Of a stretch of 64,000 bases of DNA, positions 37,698-48,651 are shown one piece after another. The stretch lies in the NCBI RefSeq assembly GCF_900155525.1, contig NZ_LT706952.1:878406-942405 (forward strand), read 5' to 3'. How positions within the stretch are numbered: position 1 is the stretch's first letter; each line of letters starts with the position of its first letter. Position numbers and translations under genes: made by a program. The DNA comes from Mailhella massiliensis (GTDB lineage Bacteria > Desulfobacterota > Desulfovibrionia > Desulfovibrionales > Desulfovibrionaceae). The notes under the pieces were generated by a model. That model saw only the letters and a list, made by a program, of their open reading frames with translations, searched no databases and was not told the DNA's origin.

Positions 37698-40600
37698 CTA
37701 TTCTTCAATGACAGGAGTGTTCACAAAGAAGCGGGGCTTGGCGGGCTTCTTCGTTTCTTCCTGTTCAAGGTTCACATTGAGGCCCAGGGACATGAGTTCC
37801 TTGACCAGAACATTGAAGGATTCGGGCAGACCGGCTTCAAGGAAGTTGTCTCCCTTGACGATCTTTTCATACATCTTCACGCGGCCGGCCACGTCGTCGG
37901 ACTTCACCGTCAGGAATTCCTGCAGCAGGTACGAAGCGCCGTAACCTTCCAGAGCCCACACTTCCATTTCACCGAGACGCTGGCCGCCGAACTGGGCCTT
38001 ACCGCCGAGGGGCTGCTGCGTCACCAGGCTGTAGGGGCCGGTGGAACGGGCATGGATCTTTTCGTCGACGAGGTGATGCAGCTTCAGGTAGTACATCACG
38101 CCCGTGGTCACGCGGTTGGCGAAGGGCTCGCCGGTGCGGCCGTCGTAAAGCACGGTCTTGCCGTCGTTGGGCAGACCGGCGCGTTCCAGCCACGACCAGA
38201 TCTGGTCTTCTTCCGCACCGTCGAACACGGGGGTCTTGGTGATGATGCCCTTGCGCAGGCCGAGCACGGCCTTGCGGAGCGCATCGTCATCCATGCTGTC
38301 CACCAGTTCGTCGATGGTCATGCCGTCGGCACGGGCGGCAGGCAGGTCGGCGGCGAAGATATCCTTCACTTCCGCACGGAGCTTGTCCATGGCCACGCCG
38401 TTGTCCACCATTTCGGCAAGCTGACGGCCCAGTTCCTTGGCGGCCCAGCCCAGATGCGTTTCCATGATCTGGCCGATGTTCATTCGGGAAGGCACGCCCA
38501 GGGGGTTCAGCACCACGTCCACGGGACGGCCGTCCTTGAAGAAGGGCATATCTTCTTCAGGCAGAATCATGGACACGACACCCTTGTTACCATGACGGCC
38601 GGCCATCTTGTCGCCCACGGAAAGCTTACGCTTGATGGCGATGTGCACCTTGACCATCTTGATGACGCCGGGAGGCAGATCGTCGCCTTCCGTAGCCTTT
38701 TCGCGCTTGGCGTCGTAAAGCTTCTTCACCACTTCGAGCTGGCGGTCATAGGCTTCCAGCATGTGGGTGATCTGCTCGTTGATCTCCTTGTTGCGCAGGA
38801 TGTCGGCCAGGCGCTTGATGGGCAGTTCCAGCATGACGTCCCAGGTAAGTTCGGTGCCGGCTTCGGCCAGCACTTCGCCCTTGCGCTTGCCGGCAATGGC
38901 GACGGCGAGCACCTGACCTTCCATGAGAGGACGCATACGTTCGCGGGTACGCTCGGTCAGGGCGCGGACATGATCCGCTTCCTTGCGGTCGAGCTTCGCG
39001 ATCTCGTAGGCCTCGATTTCACGGGTACGGTCGTCCTTCTCGCCGGAACGGCGGTTGAACACCTTCACGTCGATGACGGTGCCTTCGATTCCCGGGGGAA
39101 CCTTGAGGGAGGTGTTTTTCACGTCGCGGGCCTTGTCGCCGAATATGGCGCGCAGCAGCTTCTCTTCAGGAGTAAGCTGCGTTTCGCCCTTGGGCGTGAT
39201 CTTGCCCACGAGAATGTCGTCGGGCTTCACGGAAGCGCCGATGCGGATGACGCCGCTGCCGTCCAGGTTGTGCAGCATGTCGTCGCCCACGTTGGGAATA
39301 TCGCGGGTGATTTCTTCCGGTCCGAGCTTGGTGTCGCGGGCGGCCACTTCGAATTCTTCGATGTGGATGGACGTGTAGATGTCGTCGCGCACCGCACGCT
39401 CGGAAATGAGCACGGCGTCTTCGTAGTTGTAACCGCACCAGGGCATGAAGGCCACGACCAGGTTCTTGCCCAGAGCCAGTTCGCCGTTTTCAATGCCGGG
39501 ACCGTCGGCCAGAACGTCGTTCTTCTTCACCCTCTGGCCGGGATAGCAGGTGGGCTTCTGGCCGAAGCAGGAGTTCTGGTTCGATTTGTGGTACTTCAGA
39601 AGGTCGTAGCTGCGCACGCCGCCGCGATCTTCCATGTACAGGTCGTCGTAGGCCACGATGACGCGCTCGGCGTCGGCATAGCGCACCACGCCGTCGCCTT
39701 CCGCAAGCAGGCAGGCGCCGGAGTCGCGGGCCACGTCGTATTCCATGCCCGTGCCCACCAGAGGACGTTCGGAACGCAGAAGCGGAACGGCCTGGCGCTG
39801 CATGTTCGAACCCATGAGGGCGCGGTTGGCGTCGTCATGTTCGAGGAAGGGAATGAGCGCGGCGGAAATGGACACCATCTGGCTGGGCGAAATGTCCTGC
39901 AGGGTGACTTCGTCGCGGCTCGCCATGAGCACGTCGCCGCCGGTGGAACGCACGGTCATGTTCTCTTCGATGAAACGGCCGGTTTCGTCCACGGGCGCGT
40001 TGGCCTGGGCGATGATCTGGTCCTTTTCGCAGGAGGCGTCGAGATGCACGATCTCGTCGGTCTTGCGGCCGTCGCGCACCACGCGATAGGGCGTTTCAAT
40101 GAAGCCGTATTCATTCACCTTGGCGTAGGTGGTCAGAGAAACGATAAGACCGATGTTCGGGCCTTCAGGCGTTTCAATGGGGCAGATACGGCCGTAGTGG
40201 GAGGTATGAACGTCGCGCACTTCGAAGCCCGCACGTTCGCGGGTCAGACCGCCGGGGCCCAGAGCGGAAAGACGGCGCTTGTGCGTCACTTCCGACAGGG
40301 AGTTGGTCTGGTCCATGAACTGCGACAGCTGGGAGGTGCCGAAGAATTCCTTGAGCACCGCAGCCACGGGCTTGGGGTTGATGAGGTCGTGCGGCATGAG
40401 GGAAGCGACTTCCTGAATGCTCATGCGTTCCTTGATGGCGCGTTCCATGCGCACAAGGCCGATACGGTACTGGTTTTCCACCAGTTCGCCCACCAGACGC
40501 ACGCGGCGGTTGCCCAGATGGTCGATATCGTCGGGCGCGCCGTTGCTGTCCTTCATGGTCACAAGCACCTTGATGGCCGTGATGATGTCCTCGTCGGTGA

Positions 40601-41870
40601 GGGTCAGCACGTCCTTGTCGGTGTCGAGACCGAGGCGCAGGTTGAGCTTGTAGCGGCCCACGGCGGACAGATCGTAGTAGTCCGCGTTGCGGAACAGATT
40701 GTCGAAGTAGCTGGCCGCGATTTCGGGCGTGGGCGGGGAGCTCGGACGCAGACGACGGTAGATTTCCTCCTGCGCCTTCTCGGTGCTCGTGGTCTTGTCG
40801 AGCATGAGAGTGTCGCGGATGGAGGAAGAGGTATCGGCGCCCTTGGTGTGCAGGATGGAAAGGCTGGTCACGCCCGCTTCCAGCATCTGTTCGAGCAGGG
40901 AGGGCGTCAGCTCGTCGGCCGCTTCGGCCATGATTTCACCGGTGGCGGCGTTCACCACGTCTTCACCGAGGAAAAGACCGTTCAGGGAGTCGGGAGCAAC
41001 TTCGATATATTCAATGCCCGCACCGGAGATCTTTCTCCAGTCGCGCTTGTTCAGCTTCTTTCCGGCCTTGACGATCACATTGCCTTCGGCATCCAGGATG
41101 TCGTTGTAGGCGATGCGGTCCTTGTCGTTGGCGTACAGTTCGGCATCGGCACGCATGAGCAGACGGGAACCTTCCAGACGATACTCTTCCTTCTTGTAGA
41201 AGGTGTCGAGGATCTGCGTCTTGGACATGCCCATGGCCTTGAACAGGATGGTTGCGGGCATCTTGCGGCGGCGGTCGATGCGGACGTACAGAATGTCCTT
41301 ATGGTCGAAGTCGAAATCGAGCCAGGAACCGCGCATGGGAATGACGCGGCAGGAATAGAGCACCTTGCGGGAGGTGTGCGTCTTGCCGCCGTCATGTTCG
41401 AAAATGATGCCGGGGGAACGCTGCAGCTGATTGACGATGACGCGTTCGGTGCCGTTCACGATGAACGTGCCCTTTTCGGTCATCAGCGGAAGCGTGCCGA
41501 AATAGATGTCCTGCTCCTTGCCGTCACGGTAGGTGCGGGTGTTGGCTGCTTCGTCGACGTCATAAATATCGAGACGCACCTTGATACGCACGGGAGCTTC
41601 GTAGGTCAGGCCCTTGGAAATGCACTCGGCCTGGTCGTACTTTGGCTCGCTGATGTCATAACCCAGATATTCCAGGCTGGCGGTACGATTAAAATCTTCG
41701 ATGGGGAACACGGACCGGAAGACGCCTTCCAGCCCCACATGGGGGTCGCGTTCCGATTCCTTGCGCCCTTCCTGCAGGAAGGCGCTGTACGAGTCCACCT
41801 GAAGATTCAAAAGGTGCGGAATGGGAATGGACACTTTGATTTTGCCGAATTGCTTCGTAAGCTGACCCAT
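37698..41870 (-). CDS. rpoB: DNA-directed RNA polymerase subunit beta
   Basis: 1390 residues of the second-largest core subunit. Recognisable parts include the rifampicin-pocket region [21 protein letters not shown], the [10 protein letters not shown] segment, the [12 protein letters not shown] motif, and the C-terminal [20 protein letters not shown] clamp contact. The start follows TGAGGT. The gene is preceded by an unusually long non-coding region that includes a minus-strand terminator-like hairpin, so its expression may be partly independent of rplJL. Confidence 0.98.
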   Translation of the reverse strand: MGQLTKQFGKIKVSIPIPHLLNLQVDSYSAFLQEGRKESERDPHVGLEGVFRSVFPIEDFNRTASLEYLGYDISEPKYDQAECISKGLTYEAPVRIKVRLDIYDVDEAANTRTYRDGKEQDIYFGTLPLMTEKGTFIVNGTERVIVNQLQRSPGIIFEHDGGKTHTSRKVLYSCRVIPMRGSWLDFDFDHKDILYVRIDRRRKMPATILFKAMGMSKTQILDTFYKKEEYRLEGSRLLMRADAELYANDKDRIAYNDILDAEGNVIVKAGKKLNKRDWRKISGAGIEYIEVAPDSLNGLFLGEDVVNAATGEIMAEAADELTPSLLEQMLEAGVTSLSILHTKGADTSSSIRDTLMLDKTTSTEKAQEEIYRRLRPSSPPTPEIAASYFDNLFRNADYYDLSAVGRYKLNLRLGLDTDKDVLTLTDEDIITAIKVLVTMKDSNGAPDDIDHLGNRRVRLVGELVENQYRIGLVRMERAIKERMSIQEVASLMPHDLINPKPVAAVLKEFFGTSQLSQFMDQTNSLSEVTHKRRLSALGPGGLTRERAGFEVRDVHTSHYGRICPIETPEGPNIGLIVSLTTYAKVNEYGFIETPYRVVRDGRKTDEIVHLDASCEKDQIIAQANAPVDETGRFIEENMTVRSTGGDVLMASRDEVTLQDISPSQMVSISAALIPFLEHDDANRALMGSNMQRQAVPLLRSERPLVGTGMEYDVARDSGACLLAEGDGVVRYADAERVIVAYDDLYMEDRGGVRSYDLLKYHKSNQNSCFGQKPTCYPGQRVKKNDVLADGPGIENGELALGKNLVVAFMPWCGYNYEDAVLISERAVRDDIYTSIHIEEFEVAARDTKLGPEEITRDIPNVGDDMLHNLDGSGVIRIGASVKPDDILVGKITPKGETQLTPEEKLLRAIFGDKARDVKNTSLKVPPGIEGTVIDVKVFNRRSGEKDDRTREIEAYEIAKLDRKEADHVRALTERTRERMRPLMEGQVLAVAIAGKRKGEVLAEAGTELTWDVMLELPIKRLADILRNKEINEQITHMLEAYDRQLEVVKKLYDAKREKATEGDDLPPGVIKMVKVHIAIKRKLSVGDKMAGRHGNKGVVSMILPEEDMPFFKDGRPVDVVLNPLGVPSRMNIGQIMETHLGWAAKELGRQLAEMVDNGVAMDKLRAEVKDIFAADLPAARADGMTIDELVDSMDDDALRKAVLGLRKGIITKTPVFDGAEEDQIWSWLERAGLPNDGKTVLYDGRTGEPFANRVTTGVMYYLKLHHLVDEKIHARSTGPYSLVTQQPLGGKAQFGGQRLGEMEVWALEGYGASYLLQEFLTVKSDDVAGRVKMYEKIVKGDNFLEAGLPESFNVLVKELMSLGLNVNLEQEETKKPAKPRFFVNTPVIEE

Positions 41871-41963
41871 TACTTTACCTCAAGAATGGCAGTTGTCCGG
41901 CCCTGCGCCGGAAATGTGACGTAACGGAAGAAAGCCCTGACACAAACGAACAGACGCGGAAAA

Positions 41964-42011
41964 ACAGGCAACAAAGTCCCCCGTCCCTGGCCCGGAGGGG
42001 GCGTTGCCTGT
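41964..42011 (-). terminator. Terminator-like hairpin in the leader of rpoB
   Basis: ACAGGCAAC (41964-41972) pairs with GTTGCCTGT (42003-42011), and CCCCC (41978-41982) pairs with GGGGG (41997-42001) inside. On the minus strand the structure ends in a TTTTT run. It lies about 95 bases before the rpoB start. Transcripts coming from upstream must pass it, so it may act as an attenuator. Confidence 0.65.
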
Positions 42012-42780
42012 CCTTTATGACATCTGGCTAGAAAAAACGTTCAATGTGGGATGCCTGCATATCCGTCCGTAGAGATTATCCTAATGAGTCAGCCAGACTA
42101 ACCCCTTATCAGGCAAATAGCAAGTGTTTTCATGACACCTTTTCCATATTTCAGGATAACCTATTTTTTCAGAAAAAACAATTCCCGCCTTCGGTTGACA
42201 AATGAAAATTTCTTCTTTTCCGCTCCGCGCGGTCCGGTATTTTTCTGTCGGCGACAACAAATCTTTTCTTTTCCCGGAAAGACGCATGGTGTTCCCCTCT
42301 TCCTCCCCGGCGCAGAAACACAAAACCGCAACGTGCGCCCTTCATTCTTTTCCGAAGGAACGCAAAAAAACATATGATACTGCGATGAGCCGGTGTAAAA
42401 AACGCGCATTCCGGCCCTGGAGGTGAGGCTTTTCCTCCATAACGCCGGATAGTTCTGCTTCAGCATGAACCGCTGCCTCTTTTACCCGGCCGCAAGTCGT
42501 CGGTACGCTGCAAAAACGTCCGCCGCTTGCGAAGTATGCATGTCTTCTTGAAGAATGGGGCTGAAAAGTCGAAGATGACAGTATGGGGTTCCGATGCCTC
42601 AGAAAGAACGACACCTGCCGAGAAAGGCTTCTGCAGAAGGCGGAGAACGTAGAAACGCATCTCTGCCCCCTCCGCCGCAACTGCCGGTTCCTGCTGCGGC
42701 ACCCCTGTCGGCCCTACGGCTCCGACCATCCCGGTCCCGTTCCCGCAGCATGGCAGTCTCGTTTCAGAAAAGAGGCGTTA
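42012..42780. other. Long non-coding region between rplL and rpoB
   Basis: The main part of a 966-base rplL-rpoB gap. The sequence is AT-richer at 42060-42400. Short frames exist on both strands, but none has a ribosome binding site or known domain. Possible -10-like GATAAT occurs near 42075 on the minus strand with a poor -35. A promoter for rpoBC should lie somewhere here; I cannot place it with confidence. Confidence 0.5.
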
Positions 42781-42788
42781 AACAGAAA

Positions 42789-42812
42789 AGGCCCCTCCGG
42801 GGAGGGGCCTCA
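42789..42812 (-). terminator. Terminator after rplL
   Basis: AGGCCCCTCC (42789-42798) pairs with GGAGGGGCCT (42801-42810). On the minus strand a TTTTCTGTTT tail follows. It lies 27 bases after the rplL stop. Confidence 0.85.
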
Positions 42813-42836
42813 TATTCACCTGGCGGTGAAGGAAAC

Positions 42837-43217
<381 letters not shown>

Positions 43218-43283
43218 GGTAATGACTCCTTAAAATTCTTTGACTTTTGATGGTTTGAGGCGAAATGGCGGCCGAAGGAACGC

Positions 43284-43805
43284 TTACGCGGCCTTCTTTT
43301 CTTCGATAGCCTTGAGGGCGTACAGAAGAGGACGAACCATATTGGCCATGAGAGACACGAAGTTGGTGGGCACGGCGTTCATGGTCGCCAGAGCCTGAGC
43401 AAGCAGCTGTTCCTTGGAAGGCAGCTTGGCGAGTTCGGCGATCTGAGCGGGGCTCAGAGCCTTGCCGTCAAGGCTGGCCTGGCGGATTTCCAGCTTGCTG
43501 TTGGTCTTGGCGAAGTCCGTGAGAGCCTTGGCCACCCCGACGGGATCCTTGAATCCAAGGGCGATGGCACAGTTATCCTTCAGAGAAGAAGAGATGGAGC
43601 TGTGTTCGGTGTCTGCTAACGCAATGCGGGCAAGAGTGTTCTTGACGACGTGGTATTCGCCGCCAGCGGCGCGCAGCGCCACACGGAGCCCGGTCAGCTC
43701 TTCCACCGACATACCCTTGAAGTCGGTCACAACCGCAAACGAAGCACGAGAGGCGACTTCTCTGACCTGCTCGATGATTACGGCTTTTTCAGACCTGTTC
43801 TTCAC
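43284..43805 (-). CDS. rplJ: 50S ribosomal protein L10
   Basis: 173 residues forming the base of the L7/L12 stalk. The start is GTG at 43805 ([14 protein letters not shown]), because GAGGAG lies six bases ahead and the protein then begins at the conserved N-terminus. A longer frame to 43853 runs into the regulatory leader. Conserved segments are [19 protein letters not shown] and the [10 protein letters not shown] strand-helix. Autoregulation by L10-L12 binding to the leader is expected. Confidence 0.96.
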   Translation of the reverse strand: MKNRSEKAVIIEQVREVASRASFAVVTDFKGMSVEELTGLRVALRAAGGEYHVVKNTLARIALADTEHSSISSSLKDNCAIALGFKDPVGVAKALTDFAKTNSKLEIRQASLDGKALSPAQIAELAKLPSKEQLLAQALATMNAVPTNFVSLMANMVRPLLYALKAIEEKKAA

Positions 43806-43845
43806 GTGATGCTCCTCACGATTGGGTGTTTGTCTTGTGGAATGC

Positions 43846-43907
43846 CGAGCCAAAGAATCTGTCTGAGCAGGGTATTAAGGCTTGCGCCACCTGCCGTCTT
43901 CGACCCG
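43846..43907 (-). promoter_or_regulatory. Ribosomal protein L10 leader (autoregulatory mRNA site)
   Basis: On the minus strand the sequence contains GAAGACGGCAGGTGGC, then CCTTAATACCCTGC. This matches the kink-turn motif of the L10(L12)4 binding site known from rplJ leaders. It lies about 40-100 bases ahead of the rplJ start. Confidence 0.75.
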
Positions 43908-43945
43908 AAATTCCTTCCCTAGCCTAAAATATGAAAAGGCGGAAA

Positions 43946-43965
43946 GGCACCCCGGAAGGGGTGCC
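43946..43965 (-). terminator. Hairpin terminator/attenuator between rplA and rplJ
   Basis: GGCACCCC (43946-43953) pairs with GGGGTGCC (43958-43965) with a 4-base loop. The minus strand continues TTTCCGCCTTTTC. It may adjust L11/L1 versus L10/L12 transcript levels. Confidence 0.65.
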
Positions 43966-43971
43966 CGTCAC

Positions 43972-44679
43972 TCAGCCTTCAATAAACTTCTTGCACTGGG
44001 CCATGTCGACCTTGAAGCCGGGGCCCATGGTGGTGGACACAGTCATGGAGAGCATGTACTGGCCCTTGGCGGCGGAAGGCTTCAGGCGCTGAACGGCGTC
44101 GAGAAGAGCCTTGAGGTTGTCCACGATCTTTTCGGGACCGAAGGAAACCTTGCCGAGGGGAGCGTGCAGCACGCCGGCCTTGTCCACCTTGAAGTCCACG
44201 CGACCGGCCTTCAGTTCCTGAACGGCCTTGGCAACGTCGAAGGTGACGGTGCCGGTCTTGGCGTTGGGCATCAGGCCGCGGGGGCCGAGCACACGGCCGA
44301 CCTGACCGACCAGAGCCATGACGTCGGGAGCGGCAACGGCGGCGTCGAATTCCAGCCAGCCGCCCTTGATCTGGGCCACGAGGTCTTCAGCACCCACGAC
44401 ATCAGCGCCGGCGGCGCGGGCTTCAGCCTGCTTGTCGCCCTTGCAGAACACGGCCACGCGCACGGTCTTGCCGAGGCCATGAGGAAGGGAAACAGCACCG
44501 CGGACCATCTGGTCGGAGTACTTGGGGTCGACGCCCAGACGGAGGGCAACGTCGACCGTTTCATCAAATTTGGCGAAGGAAGCGCCAAGGGACTTGGCAA
44601 CCGCGTCCTCCACGGAAAAACGCTGGGTCAGATCAATGCCTTCCAGCGAATTGCGATATTTTTTTCCATGCGTAGGCAT
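43972..44679 (-). CDS. rplA: 50S ribosomal protein L1
   Basis: 235 residues with the family signature around [19 protein letters not shown] and the N-terminal [15 protein letters not shown] start. L1 binds the mobile L1 stalk of 23S rRNA and represses its own operon in many bacteria. AAAGGAA precedes the start. rplK lies 150 bases upstream. Confidence 0.98.
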   Translation of the reverse strand: MPTHGKKYRNSLEGIDLTQRFSVEDAVAKSLGASFAKFDETVDVALRLGVDPKYSDQMVRGAVSLPHGLGKTVRVAVFCKGDKQAEARAAGADVVGAEDLVAQIKGGWLEFDAAVAAPDVMALVGQVGRVLGPRGLMPNAKTGTVTFDVAKAVQELKAGRVDFKVDKAGVLHAPLGKVSFGPEKIVDNLKALLDAVQRLKPSAAKGQYMLSMTVSTTMGPGFKVDMAQCKKFIEG

Positions 44680-44829
44680 GATGGTATTCCTTTCTTTGCG
44701 CTTGTCGTCTCGAATCTCCTGCCGGCATCATCGTACCGGCAGTACGGCCGAATCCAACGAAATAGGCGCGGCGCGATGAACGCGCCCACATATCACACGT
44801 ACGGACGCCGTCTTGCCGCCTGGACGCAA

Positions 44830-45252
44830 TTACTTGACGTCCAGTCCCATGCTGCGCGCGGTGCCCATGATGTTGCGCACGGCGCCTTCGAGATCCTTGC
44901 AGTTCAGGTCGGGCATCTTCAGCTTGGCGATTTCCTCAACCTGAGCCATGGTGACGGAACCAACCTTGTTACGGTTGGGCTCGCCGGAACCCTTTTCCAC
45001 CTTGGCGGCCTTCATCAGCAGAACGGGAGCCGGAGGCGTCTTGGTGATAAAGGTGAAGGAGCGGTCGGCATACACCGTGATGATCACGGGGATGATCATG
45101 CCCTTCTGGTCCTGAGTACGAGCATTGAATTCCTTGCAGAACCCCATGATGTTCACGCCGTGCTGGCCCAGAGCGGGACCGACGGGCGGAGAGGGGTTGG
45201 CGGCACCAGCAGGAATCTGCAGTTTGATCTTGGCAACTTCTTTCTTGGCCAT
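44830..45252 (-). CDS. rplK: 50S ribosomal protein L11
   Basis: 140 residues. The N-terminal domain has the [19 protein letters not shown] motif and the C-terminal rRNA-binding domain ends [17 protein letters not shown] stands before the ATG. It is part of the nusG-rplKAJL unit. Confidence 0.98.
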   Translation of the reverse strand: MAKKEVAKIKLQIPAGAANPSPPVGPALGQHGVNIMGFCKEFNARTQDQKGMIIPVIITVYADRSFTFITKTPPAPVLLMKAAKVEKGSGEPNRNKVGSVTMAQVEEIAKLKMPDLNCKDLEGAVRNIMGTARSMGLDVK

Positions 45253-45337
45253 TGTCGTTAATCCTTATTTTGCGGTCTCAGGCACAGGCCTGACTGCTGT
45301 CGATGAAATATTTCAGAGCGGACCATCCGGTGAGGGC

Positions 45338-45931
45338 TCAGCCCTTGGTCACCTGGATGAAATCGAGCTCCACCGGCGTCTGGCGGCCGAAGATGGACAC
45401 GGACACCTTGAGCTTGCCCTTGTCGTAGTTGACCTCTTCCACAACGCCATTGAAACCGCCGAACGGGCCGTCAATGACCCGGACCTCGTCGCCGCGATCG
45501 AAGTTGAACTTGGGACGAGGCTGTTCCTGGCGGGTTTCCATCAACGAAAGAATGCGCTCCGCTTCACCAGGACCCATAGGTGCAGGACGATTTTTCCCGC
45601 CCACAAAGCCTGTGACTTTGGGGATATTCTGAACCAGATGCCAGGAAAGGTCGGTCATCGTCATGCGGACCATGACATAACCGGGATAGAACTTTCTGGT
45701 CGTAGTGCGCTTCTGACCGCCTTTGCCGAGTTCGATGACTCGTTCGGTGGGCACGACCACATCGTGGATGCAGCCGTTGTCCTGGCCGGTGCGCATCAGT
45801 TCCCTGATCATCTGCTCGACCCGCTGTTCAAAGCCGGAATACGTATGCAGGATGTACCAGTGACCGGCATCCTGAGCGGCAGCAGATTCAGAATGGACGG
45901 GGAAGTCGGTGATGCTTTCTTGCTCAGCCAT
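45338..45931 (-). CDS. nusG: Transcription antitermination/elongation factor NusG
   Basis: 197 residues. The NGN domain begins at HWYILHTYSGFEQRVEQ and includes RKFYPGYVMVRM and VTGFVGG. The C-terminal KOW domain is in DEVRVIDGPFGGFNGVV. The N-terminal 20 residues are an acidic extension before the NGN fold. It lies 46 bases after secE, in the conserved secE-nusG-rplK order. Confidence 0.97.
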   Translation of the reverse strand: MAEQESITDFPVHSESAAAQDAGHWYILHTYSGFEQRVEQMIRELMRTGQDNGCIHDVVVPTERVIELGKGGQKRTTTRKFYPGYVMVRMTMTDLSWHLVQNIPKVTGFVGGKNRPAPMGPGEAERILSLMETRQEQPRPKFNFDRGDEVRVIDGPFGGFNGVVEEVNYDKGKLKVSVSIFGRQTPVELDFIQVTKG

Positions 45932-45977
45932 TGTATTGTACCTTGCGGACGTGGAGAAAGTGTGAACGAAAATTCCC

Positions 45978-46277
45978 TCAGGCGAGGATCAGACGAACCA
46001 CACTGGAAAGGATGAGATCCACCACTCCGAGAAGGATGGCCATGACGGCAACAAAGCCGAGCACCACCATGCTGGTGGTACGGGTTTCTTTCCAGTTGGG
46101 CCAGCTGACCTTGCGCAGCTCAACGCGAGACAGGAGAAGATATTCCCTGAATGCAGCAAAGCGCGCCATCAGGCCACGATTTTCGCCGGCGGACTGGCCA
46201 GACTTGCTGGATGCGGCGGCGGGAGCCGTTTTAGGCTGCGAATTCGTTTCCGCGGCGTCACTCTGTTTCTTGCTCAT
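45978..46277 (-). CDS. secE: Preprotein translocase subunit SecE
   Basis: 99 residues. A polar, Ala/Ser/Lys-rich N-terminal extension (1-40) is followed by the amphipathic segment with ELRKVSWPNWKETRTTSMVV and one membrane helix (LGFVAVMAILLGVVDLIL). This is the short one-helix form of SecE. It sits between tRNA-Trp and nusG. Confidence 0.94.
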   Translation of the reverse strand: MSKKQSDAAETNSQPKTAPAAASSKSGQSAGENRGLMARFAAFREYLLLSRVELRKVSWPNWKETRTTSMVVLGFVAVMAILLGVVDLILSSVVRLILA

Positions 46278-46308
46278 GTTAGCCTCAAAACTGAAAAGAC
46301 AAAAGAAA

Positions 46309-46384
46309 TGGCAGGCCAGGAGGGATTCGAACCCCCAACATGCGGTTTTGGAGACCGCCGCTCTGCCGTTGGAGCTACTGGCCT
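46309..46384 (-). tRNA. tRNA-Trp (anticodon CCA)
   Basis: A complete 76-base cloverleaf with acceptor AGGCCAG/CTGGCCT, discriminator G and encoded CCA end. The anticodon CCA lies in the loop TCTCCAAAA, and the T loop is GTTCGAATC. It is located between rpmG and secE, the usual place in this operon. Confidence 0.97.
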
Positions 46385-46397
46385 GCGCTATGAAGCA

Positions 46398-46547
46398 CTA
46401 CTTCGCTTCGCGATGAGTCGTGTGTTTCTTGTCCCAGGGGCAATACTTCTTGACTTCAAGGCGACCGGTAGTGTTCTTCTTGTTCTTAACCGTGGCGTAG
46501 TTGCGGCGCTTGCATTCGGTGCAAGCGAGCAGGATGTTCACGCGCAT
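46398..46547 (-). CDS. rpmG: 50S ribosomal protein L33
   Basis: 49 residues starting [19 protein letters not shown] and ending HREAK. The zinc-type CxxC is present (CTEC), but the second pair is reduced to one Cys (YCPWDKK). The start codon lies 4 bases after the tuf stop, and its ribosome binding site (GGAG) is part of the tuf stop region, so translation is coupled. Confidence 0.95.
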   Translation of the reverse strand: MRVNILLACTECKRRNYATVKNKKNTTGRLEVKKYCPWDKKHTTHREAK

Positions 46548-46551
46548 GGTA

Positions 46552-47745
46552 TTACTCCAAGATTTCGGTCACCACGCCGGAGCCGACGGTGTGGCCGCCT
46601 TCGCGGATAGCGAAGCGTTCACCGGGAGCCATGGCGATGGGGTTGATGAGTTCGACGTTGAAGGTAGCGTTATCGCCGGGCATAACCATTTCCACACCTT
46701 CAGCCAGCTTGATCACGCCGGTGATGTCGGTGGTGCGGAAGTAGAACTGAGGACGGTAGCCGGAGAAGAAGGGAGTGTGGCGGCCGCCTTCGTCCTTGCT
46801 CAGAACGTACACTTCGGACTTGAACTTGGTGTGAGGAGTGATGGACTTGGGAGCGGCGAGAACCTGGCCGCGTTCCACGTCTTCACGCTTGATGCCGCGG
46901 AGCAGAGCACCGATGTTGTCACCGGCCTGACCCTGATCGAGCAGCTTGCGGAACATTTCAACGCCGGTCACAGTGGTGGTCTGGGTGGGACGGATACCCA
47001 CGATTTCCACGGTGTCACCGACCTTCACCACGCCGCGTTCCACACGACCGGTCACCACGGTGCCACGGCCGGAGATGGAGAACACGTCTTCGATGGGCAT
47101 GAGGAAGGGCTTGTCGGTTTCGCGGACAGGATCGGGGATGTAGCTGTCGCAGGCATCGAGCAGTTCGAGGATGCACTTGGCATCTTCAGCGTGCCAGTCG
47201 TCGCAGTTCAGGGCGTTCAGAGCGGAACCGCGGATCACGGGGAGGTCGTCGCCCGGGAAGCCGTTGGCGGTCAGCAGTTCGCGCATTTCCATTTCGACGA
47301 GATCCAGCAGTTCGGGGTCGTCGACCTGGTCGCACTTGTTCATGAACACGATGATGTAGGGCACGCCGACCTGACGGGCGAGCAGGATGTGCTCACGGGT
47401 CTGGGGCATGGGGCCGTCGGTGGCGGCAACCACGATGATGGCGCCGTCCATCTGAGCGGCACCGGTGATCATGTTCTTGATGTAGTCGGCGTGGCCGGGG
47501 CAGTCAACGTGAGCGTAGTGACGCTTGTCGGTCTCGTATTCGACGTGAGCGGTAGAAATGGTGATACCGCGTTCCTTTTCTTCAGGAGCCTTGTCGATAT
47601 CGTCGTAGGCGATGAACTGGCCCTGGCCCTTGAGGCCGGCGATCTTGGTGATGGCGGCAGTCAGAGTGGTCTTACCATGGTCGATGTGGCCGATGGTACC
47701 AATGTTGACATGCGGCTTAGAGCGATCAAATTTTTCCTTGCCCAT
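46552..47745 (-). CDS. tuf: Elongation factor Tu
   Basis: 397 residues. The GTPase motifs are GHIDHGKT (P loop), the switch I region ERGITI, DCPGH, and NKCD. Domains 2 and 3 are complete, ending VVTEILE. AGGGAGA precedes the start. tRNA-Gly, tRNA-Tyr and tRNA-Thr genes lie just upstream on the same strand, the common tRNA-tufB arrangement. Confidence 0.98.
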   Translation of the reverse strand: MGKEKFDRSKPHVNIGTIGHIDHGKTTLTAAITKIAGLKGQGQFIAYDDIDKAPEEKERGITISTAHVEYETDKRHYAHVDCPGHADYIKNMITGAAQMDGAIIVVAATDGPMPQTREHILLARQVGVPYIIVFMNKCDQVDDPELLDLVEMEMRELLTANGFPGDDLPVIRGSALNALNCDDWHAEDAKCILELLDACDSYIPDPVRETDKPFLMPIEDVFSISGRGTVVTGRVERGVVKVGDTVEIVGIRPTQTTTVTGVEMFRKLLDQGQAGDNIGALLRGIKREDVERGQVLAAPKSITPHTKFKSEVYVLSKDEGGRHTPFFSGYRPQFYFRTTDITGVIKLAEGVEMVMPGDNATFNVELINPIAMAPGERFAIREGGHTVGSGVVTEILE

Positions 47746-47902
47746 GATGGTCTCCCTAAATGGTTACTTGCAGTTGTGGTGCCCTGTTTGAGCAGCGGAC
47801 GCCGTCCTGTCCCCACATCTATTAAATAAGGGAACAGCCCTAAAACACGGACTCATGACGCGCCAGAGAAAAAGGGGGAGCAACAAGAAACAAAGTGGCA
47901 GG

Positions 47903-47978
47903 TGGAGCGGGAAACGAGATTCGAACTCGCAACCCTCAGCTTGGAAGGCTGATGCTCTAGCCGTTGAGCTATTCCCGC
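47903..47978 (-). tRNA. tRNA-Gly (anticodon TCC)
   Basis: A 76-base cloverleaf with acceptor GCGGGAA/TTCCCGC, discriminator T, encoded CCA and anticodon TCC flanked by a five-base stem CAGCC-type helix. Confidence 0.96.
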
Positions 47979-48038
47979 CTATGTGCCGTAGTCCCCTGAC
48001 AGCGCGCACTGCCTCCTACAGCTATACCAGCGTAAAGC

Positions 48039-48124
48039 TGGTGGTGGGGGGTGGATTCGAACCACCGAAGTCTTACGACGACAGATTTACAGTCTGTTCC
48101 CTTTGGCCACTCGGGAACCCCACC
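48039..48124 (-). tRNA. tRNA-Tyr (anticodon GTA)
   Basis: An 86-base class II tRNA with long variable arm, acceptor GGTGGGG/CCCCACC, discriminator A, encoded CCA and anticodon GTA in the loop ACTGTAAAT. Confidence 0.96.
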
Positions 48125-48247
48125 ACGCTATACAAAAACGCTTGCGCGTTCTTGCCGCAACCGGAAGAAGGAGCGTGACCTTCACCGGCTACCCGAACCT
48201 GATGGCCCGGGAAATTTGGAGCTCTTCCTCAACGTCGCCCCGAAATA

Positions 48248-48323
48248 TGGAGCTGGCGATGGGAATCGAACCCGCAACCTGCTGATTACAAATCAGCTGC
48301 TCTGCCAGTTGAGCTACGCCAGC
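48248..48323 (-). tRNA. tRNA-Thr (anticodon TGT)
   Basis: A 76-base cloverleaf with acceptor GCTGGCG/CGCCAGC, discriminator T, encoded CCA and anticodon TGT. It is the first gene of the tRNA-tuf unit. A weak promoter-like pair (TTGCAA, 17 bases, TAAGTT on minus) lies just upstream. Confidence 0.96.
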
Positions 48324-48651
48324 AGCAGGTATGGGAACTTACCTCAGAACAGGACTTCTTGCAAGAGAAATTTTTCCTTGCAGGGAAGTTCCCGCAAACA
48401 GCAAGAGACTTGTATCCAAGAGCCGAAACTTTGTAAAGCCTTTTCTTGCCCCTTTTTTCAAAAAAAATGCTTTCGGGCCGACTTTTCCGCTTAACATGCC
48501 GGTATCCGCTCTCTCCTGCACGGATACCGGCATCCCCGGATATGGGGGGGGCGCCGGAAACCGGCTTCTCCCCATGCCTGTACTCCGAAAAGCGCTTCCC
48601 TCTTCCGCCCGGAGCGGAGCGGCCGTGCGGCCTGCCCTTCTCCGAAGAATA
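48324..48651. other. 328-base gap with a 13-bp inverted repeat
   Basis: No gene is seen. A perfect inverted repeat, ATGCCGGTATCCG (48496-48508) with its complement at 48521-48533, may form a hairpin at the 3' side of the autotransporter gene. It lacks a T tract on the minus strand. Confidence 0.5.

Noticed and set aside
42081-42466. Small frames in the rplL-rpoB spacer
   Set aside because: No translation signals and no similarity to known small proteins; they overlap each other on both strands.
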